Shown here in pieces: positions 5,268 to 6,755 of a DNA stretch of 6,755 bases (positions are counted from its first letter, which is position 1; the number at the start of each line of letters is the position of its first letter). This stretch comes from Candidatus Aminicenantota bacterium (lineage in GTDB: Bacteria > Acidobacteriota > Aminicenantia > Aminicenantales > Saccharicenantaceae). The stretch spans positions 1-6,755 of the forward strand of contig JALHVH010000063.1 of assembly GCA_022867105.1 (NCBI GenBank). The letters are read 5' to 3'. Position numbers and translations under genes: made by a program. A model generated the notes under the pieces. It made no database searches. It saw only the letters and a program-made list of their open reading frames with translations, and was not told where the DNA came from.

Positions 5268-5296
5268 GGTCTGGCAGGCCCGCAGCTTTCTTTTTC
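5268..5296 (+). terminator. Weak candidate terminator after the secreted-protein gene
   Basis: GGTCT/AGGCC (5268-5280, including one G-U pair) can form a small hairpin, with a T-rich run (CTTTCTTTTT) following after a few bases. The stem is short and the T-run is displaced, so support is limited. It lies between convergent genes, where a terminator is expected. Confidence 0.25.
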
Positions 5297-5360
5297 ATTG
5301 AGAAAACAATCTAAAAGACAACTGAAATAAAGCTGTTTCTGAGTCGTTTGATATCCTGGC

Positions 5361-5681
5361 TTAGCCTTTGACGAGTTCGATCTTGTCCATCGCCTCAAAG
5401 TGCGCGTAGATAAGCCGCAGCCCGGAATTGGCCCCGCGCCCTTTCAGGGCCCGGCAGGCGAATTTCTTGACCTTATACATTCTGGGTTCATCAAAAGGCA
5501 TACCGGGAATCTCGAAAACGCCTTTGTTATCGACCCCCAATTTATGAAAAAGGACGAGTTGTATCTTCAGGAGCGTCGCCAGGTCCTCCTCGAGCGTCCG
5601 GAACCGTTTGATCAGACCCTTCAGATCGCGCTCGAATTCGGGCAGGTGCACGATCTCACGGAACGTCGGCGTTGATGTCAT
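5361..5681 (-). CDS. RelE-like toxin partner of a Panacea antitoxin, C-terminus probably truncated
   Basis: A 106-residue protein starting MTSTPTFREIVHLPEFERDL. It has the layout of RelE-like toxins found beside SocA/Panacea antitoxins: an N-terminal helical part (FERDLKGLIKRFRTLEEDL), IPGMPFDEPRMYKVKKFACRALKGRG in the core, and the strand SGLRLIYAHFEAMDKIEL. From memory of such proteins, the last strand normally continues past IEL/IEF with about 15-20 more residues (an E-I-Y-x-K-x-D-K-x-x-E-D segment). Here it stops after IELVKG. Another frame just past the stop reads QDIKRLRN, which could be the displaced end after a small deletion or frameshift, but this is tentative. ATG 5681 has GAGGAAAG directly before it and overlaps the antitoxin gene by 26 nt. 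Activity is uncertain. Confidence 0.7.
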   Translation of the reverse strand: MTSTPTFREIVHLPEFERDLKGLIKRFRTLEEDLATLLKIQLVLFHKLGVDNKGVFEIPGMPFDEPRMYKVKKFACRALKGRGANSGLRLIYAHFEAMDKIELVKG

Positions 5682-6444
5682 CTTTCCTCACCGAATAAGC
5701 AGGCGTGCGGTAAAAAACGGCCTCGTAAGGGATGATGCCGCCCTCATCGGTGGTCAGCCACGGGACATCGTTGTGGGAATATTCGCTTATTTGGCCGGCG
5801 TTCATGTCGGAAAGCCTGTTAAGGACATGATCGATAACATCCTTTTCCCTGGCGTTCAATTGAGACAGGTCGGAATTCCGAAGCGGGAGGTATTTCGTTT
5901 GGGGGTAATTGAAGTATTTGTTGGGGATCTTAACGATTTCGTTCGCCTCGATCATTTGGTCGATAACCTTGCGGAATTCTATGGGCGTCGGGCCGTATTT
6001 ATTTTTCTTGTATGTGGCGCCGATCAACTGTTCTTCGTATCGTTCGTAATGATCAAAATCGATAAAATACAGCAGTTTATAAATCACGGTCTCGCCGACA
6101 TTCGCCTTGGCCCCGACTTTAGAAATGATATAGAGAAGGACTTCCTTGAATTTCCTTAGGTTTTTCCGGGGGATGTCGATCCGCATTTCGGGCTCTCTCT
6201 TCTTGTACTCCGCGGCGGTCTCTCTGATAACAAGCTGAGGCTCCTTTTTCTCGTCGAAAAGGGCCTCGACCGATACTCCGAAGAGCTCGCTAAGCGTCTT
6301 GATATCCTCAGCGCTGACTTTTCTCTGTCCGTTCTCGATGAGCGACATCGTCGGCCGCGAGACCCCCAGGAGCCTGGCCAAGGCTTCCTGGCTCAGGTCC
6401 CGGCTCTCCCGGTACTTTTTGATACGCAAGCCTAAATGAGCCAT
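5656..6444 (-). CDS. HTH plus Panacea (SocA/DUF4065) domain antitoxin
   Basis: A 262-residue two-domain antitoxin. Residues 5-60 are an Xre/Cro HTH (RIKKYRESRDLSQEALARLL, GVSRPTMSLIENGQRKVS). Residues about 95-245 are a Panacea/DUF4065 domain, with IYKLLYFIDFDHYERY (121-136), YGPTPIEF (150-157), a central helix (FRKVIDQMIEANEIV) and SHNDVPWLTTDEGGIIPYE (223-241). Panacea domains neutralise many unrelated toxins by direct binding; PanAT pairs and SocAB are known examples. The N-terminal HTH points to autorepression at the AT-rich repeats upstream. ATG 6444 has GGGAG about 9 nt before it and begins at the HTH. The gene overlaps the toxin downstream, the usual antitoxin-first order. The domain assignment is strong; the identity of its true toxin is inferred from position. 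Confidence 0.88.
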   Translation of the reverse strand: MAHLGLRIKKYRESRDLSQEALARLLGVSRPTMSLIENGQRKVSAEDIKTLSELFGVSVEALFDEKKEPQLVIRETAAEYKKREPEMRIDIPRKNLRKFKEVLLYIISKVGAKANVGETVIYKLLYFIDFDHYERYEEQLIGATYKKNKYGPTPIEFRKVIDQMIEANEIVKIPNKYFNYPQTKYLPLRNSDLSQLNAREKDVIDHVLNRLSDMNAGQISEYSHNDVPWLTTDEGGIIPYEAVFYRTPAYSVRKDDINADVP

Positions 6445-6465
6445 GGAATTTTCTCTCCCGCAATC

Positions 6466-6493
6466 ATTATACGCTTGTTATATTATCTGTCAA
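6466..6493 (-). promoter_or_regulatory. Consensus sigma70 promoter of the Panacea module
   Basis: Minus strand: perfect TTGACA (6488-6493), a 16-bp spacer and perfect TATAAT (6466-6471). It is the strongest promoter in the window and about 21 bp upstream of the antitoxin ATG. Such strength usually implies tight repression, here presumably by the HTH antitoxin itself. Confidence 0.75.
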
Positions 6494-6528
6494 TGGTTTG
6501 TTATAATTATTAACGTTATTTTAATAAT
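6475..6528 (-). promoter_or_regulatory. AT-rich operator-like repeats upstream of the Panacea antitoxin
   Basis: TTGTTATA occurs twice as a direct repeat (6475-6482 and 6498-6505), 23 bp apart, flanking the -35 box. Further upstream, ATTATTAA (6506-6513) and TTAATAAT (6521-6528) form a perfect 8-bp inverted repeat with a 7-bp spacer, next to the palindrome TAACGTTA (6511-6518). These are candidate sites for the Xre-type HTH. The AT-richness makes some chance symmetry likely. Confidence 0.45.
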
Positions 6529-6535
6529 CATTGAA

Positions 6536-6648
6536 TACGGAGTCCCAGCCAAGCGGAGGATTTTCCTCAGATGGAACGATTCCTCCGTACCCATTTCAGA
6601 TACAGTTTGCAAGCTTTTTTGCCTCTATATGATAAGGACGTAAGAGGC
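6536..6648. other. Nested inverted repeats between the Panacea promoter and the partial gene
   Basis: TACGGAG (6536-6542) pairs with CTCCGTA (6583-6589). CGGAGGA (6554-6560) pairs with the overlapping TCCTCCG (6581-6587), so the two stems compete for the same arm. A third pair is GCCTCT (6621-6626) with AGAGGC (6643-6648). No T-tract follows on the minus strand, so they are not standard intrinsic terminators for the gene ending at 6667, though they lie in its 3' region. Confidence 0.3.
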
Positions 6649-6666
6649 TAGGTTGGATTCTCGCGA

Positions 6667-6755
6667 CTAGGATTCTTCCTTCAGCGTCACCGTATAGCGC
6701 TTTTCGGTGTTGATGTAGGCCTTGAGCTCCCGTTTGATCCCGTCCACATAGATGA
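6667..6755 (-). CDS. C-terminal end of an unidentified gene (runs off the window)
   Basis: The last 28 codons and TAG stop of a minus-strand gene that begins beyond the window. The reading IYVDGIKRELKAYINTEKRY then TVTLKEES has normal coding character (GC-rich third positions, no stops, alternating strand pattern ending in RYTVTLKEE). The segment is too short to assign a family. It is transcribed in the same direction as the Panacea module but separated by 222 bp, and that module has its own promoter, so they are probably separate units. Confidence 0.6.
   Translation of the reverse strand, partial: IYVDGIKRELKAYINTEKRYTVTLKEES

Larger units (their letters stand above)
4678..5286. repeat. Short inverted repeats bracketing the secreted-protein gene
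   Basis: GCTGCGGGCCT (4678-4688) recurs as its exact reverse complement AGGCCCGCAGC (5276-5286). Partial similarity extends outward into the A-rich and T-rich flanks (15 of 17 positions over 4671-4687). In addition, CTAATCTTT occurs as a 9-bp direct repeat at 4687-4695 and 5251-5259. The bracketed segment contains exactly one gene, of lower GC content than its neighbours. It could be the ends of a small inserted cassette or a long-range mRNA pairing between leader and 3' end. Confidence 0.4.

Noticed and set aside
5186..5398. 70-codon minus-strand open frame between the secreted-protein and toxin genes
   Set aside because: Starts inside the toxin gene out of frame and runs antisense into the secreted-protein gene; no ribosome-binding site.
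5608..6159. 183-codon plus-strand open frame
   Set aside because: Antisense to the Panacea antitoxin, whose domains are unmistakable.
1..6755. CRISPR array, tRNA, rRNA, integron attC sites or intact insertion sequence
   Set aside because: No evenly spaced long direct repeats, cloverleaf or rRNA signatures, and no transposase or integrase frame seen on either strand.

Overview
This 6.75-kb window comes from a bacterial chromosome or large replicon. Start codons with Shine-Dalgarno sequences and several near-consensus sigma70-type promoters support this. Most genes are GC-rich, while the promoters and the 4.0-5.3 kb stretch are clearly AT-richer. The taxon cannot be fixed from the sequence. 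The gene style (many toxin-antitoxin loci, a SEC-C protein, a lysine-rich repeat protein) would fit an uncultured anaerobe of the Acidobacteriota/Aminicenantes or Desulfobacterota type, but that is only an impression.

Layout. (1) 1-441, plus strand: a small basic protein with a 32-residue repeat in its tail; its true start may lie outside the window. (2) 557-1170, minus strand: a vapBC toxin-antitoxin (TA) module with a promoter/operator built on 13-bp-spaced CATAT motifs, and a probable terminator at 444-467. (3) 1361-2833, plus strand: a 490-residue protein with an N-terminal SEC-C zinc motif. (4) 2895-3369, minus strand: a CopG-type ribbon-helix-helix (RHH) antitoxin and RelE/ParE toxin, with a strong palindromic operator over the promoter. 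(5) 3481-3955, minus strand: a second RHH antitoxin plus RelE toxin, whose toxin begins at TTG. (6) 4004-4711: a gene-poor, AT-richer stretch with gene-like fragments and a forward promoter. (7) 4712-5239, plus strand: a small secreted beta-rich protein flanked by short inverted and direct repeats. (8) 5361-6444, minus strand: a Panacea-type (SocA/DUF4065) antitoxin with an N-terminal HTH, overlapping a RelE-like toxin that appears shortened at its C-terminus. (9) 6667-6755, minus strand: the last 28 codons of a gene that runs off the window.

The dominant theme is four two-gene toxin-antitoxin modules, all on the minus strand and all in antitoxin-first order. In each, the toxin start overlaps the end of the antitoxin gene (4, 14, 11 and 26 nt). 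Each has its own sigma70-like promoter, and repeats or palindromes in or next to it look like operators for autoregulation. Plus-strand genes sit between them. The window therefore reads as an accessory or TA-accumulating region. The most notable parts are the Panacea module with a shortened toxin, the repeat-bounded secreted-protein segment, and the SEC-C protein embedded among the modules.
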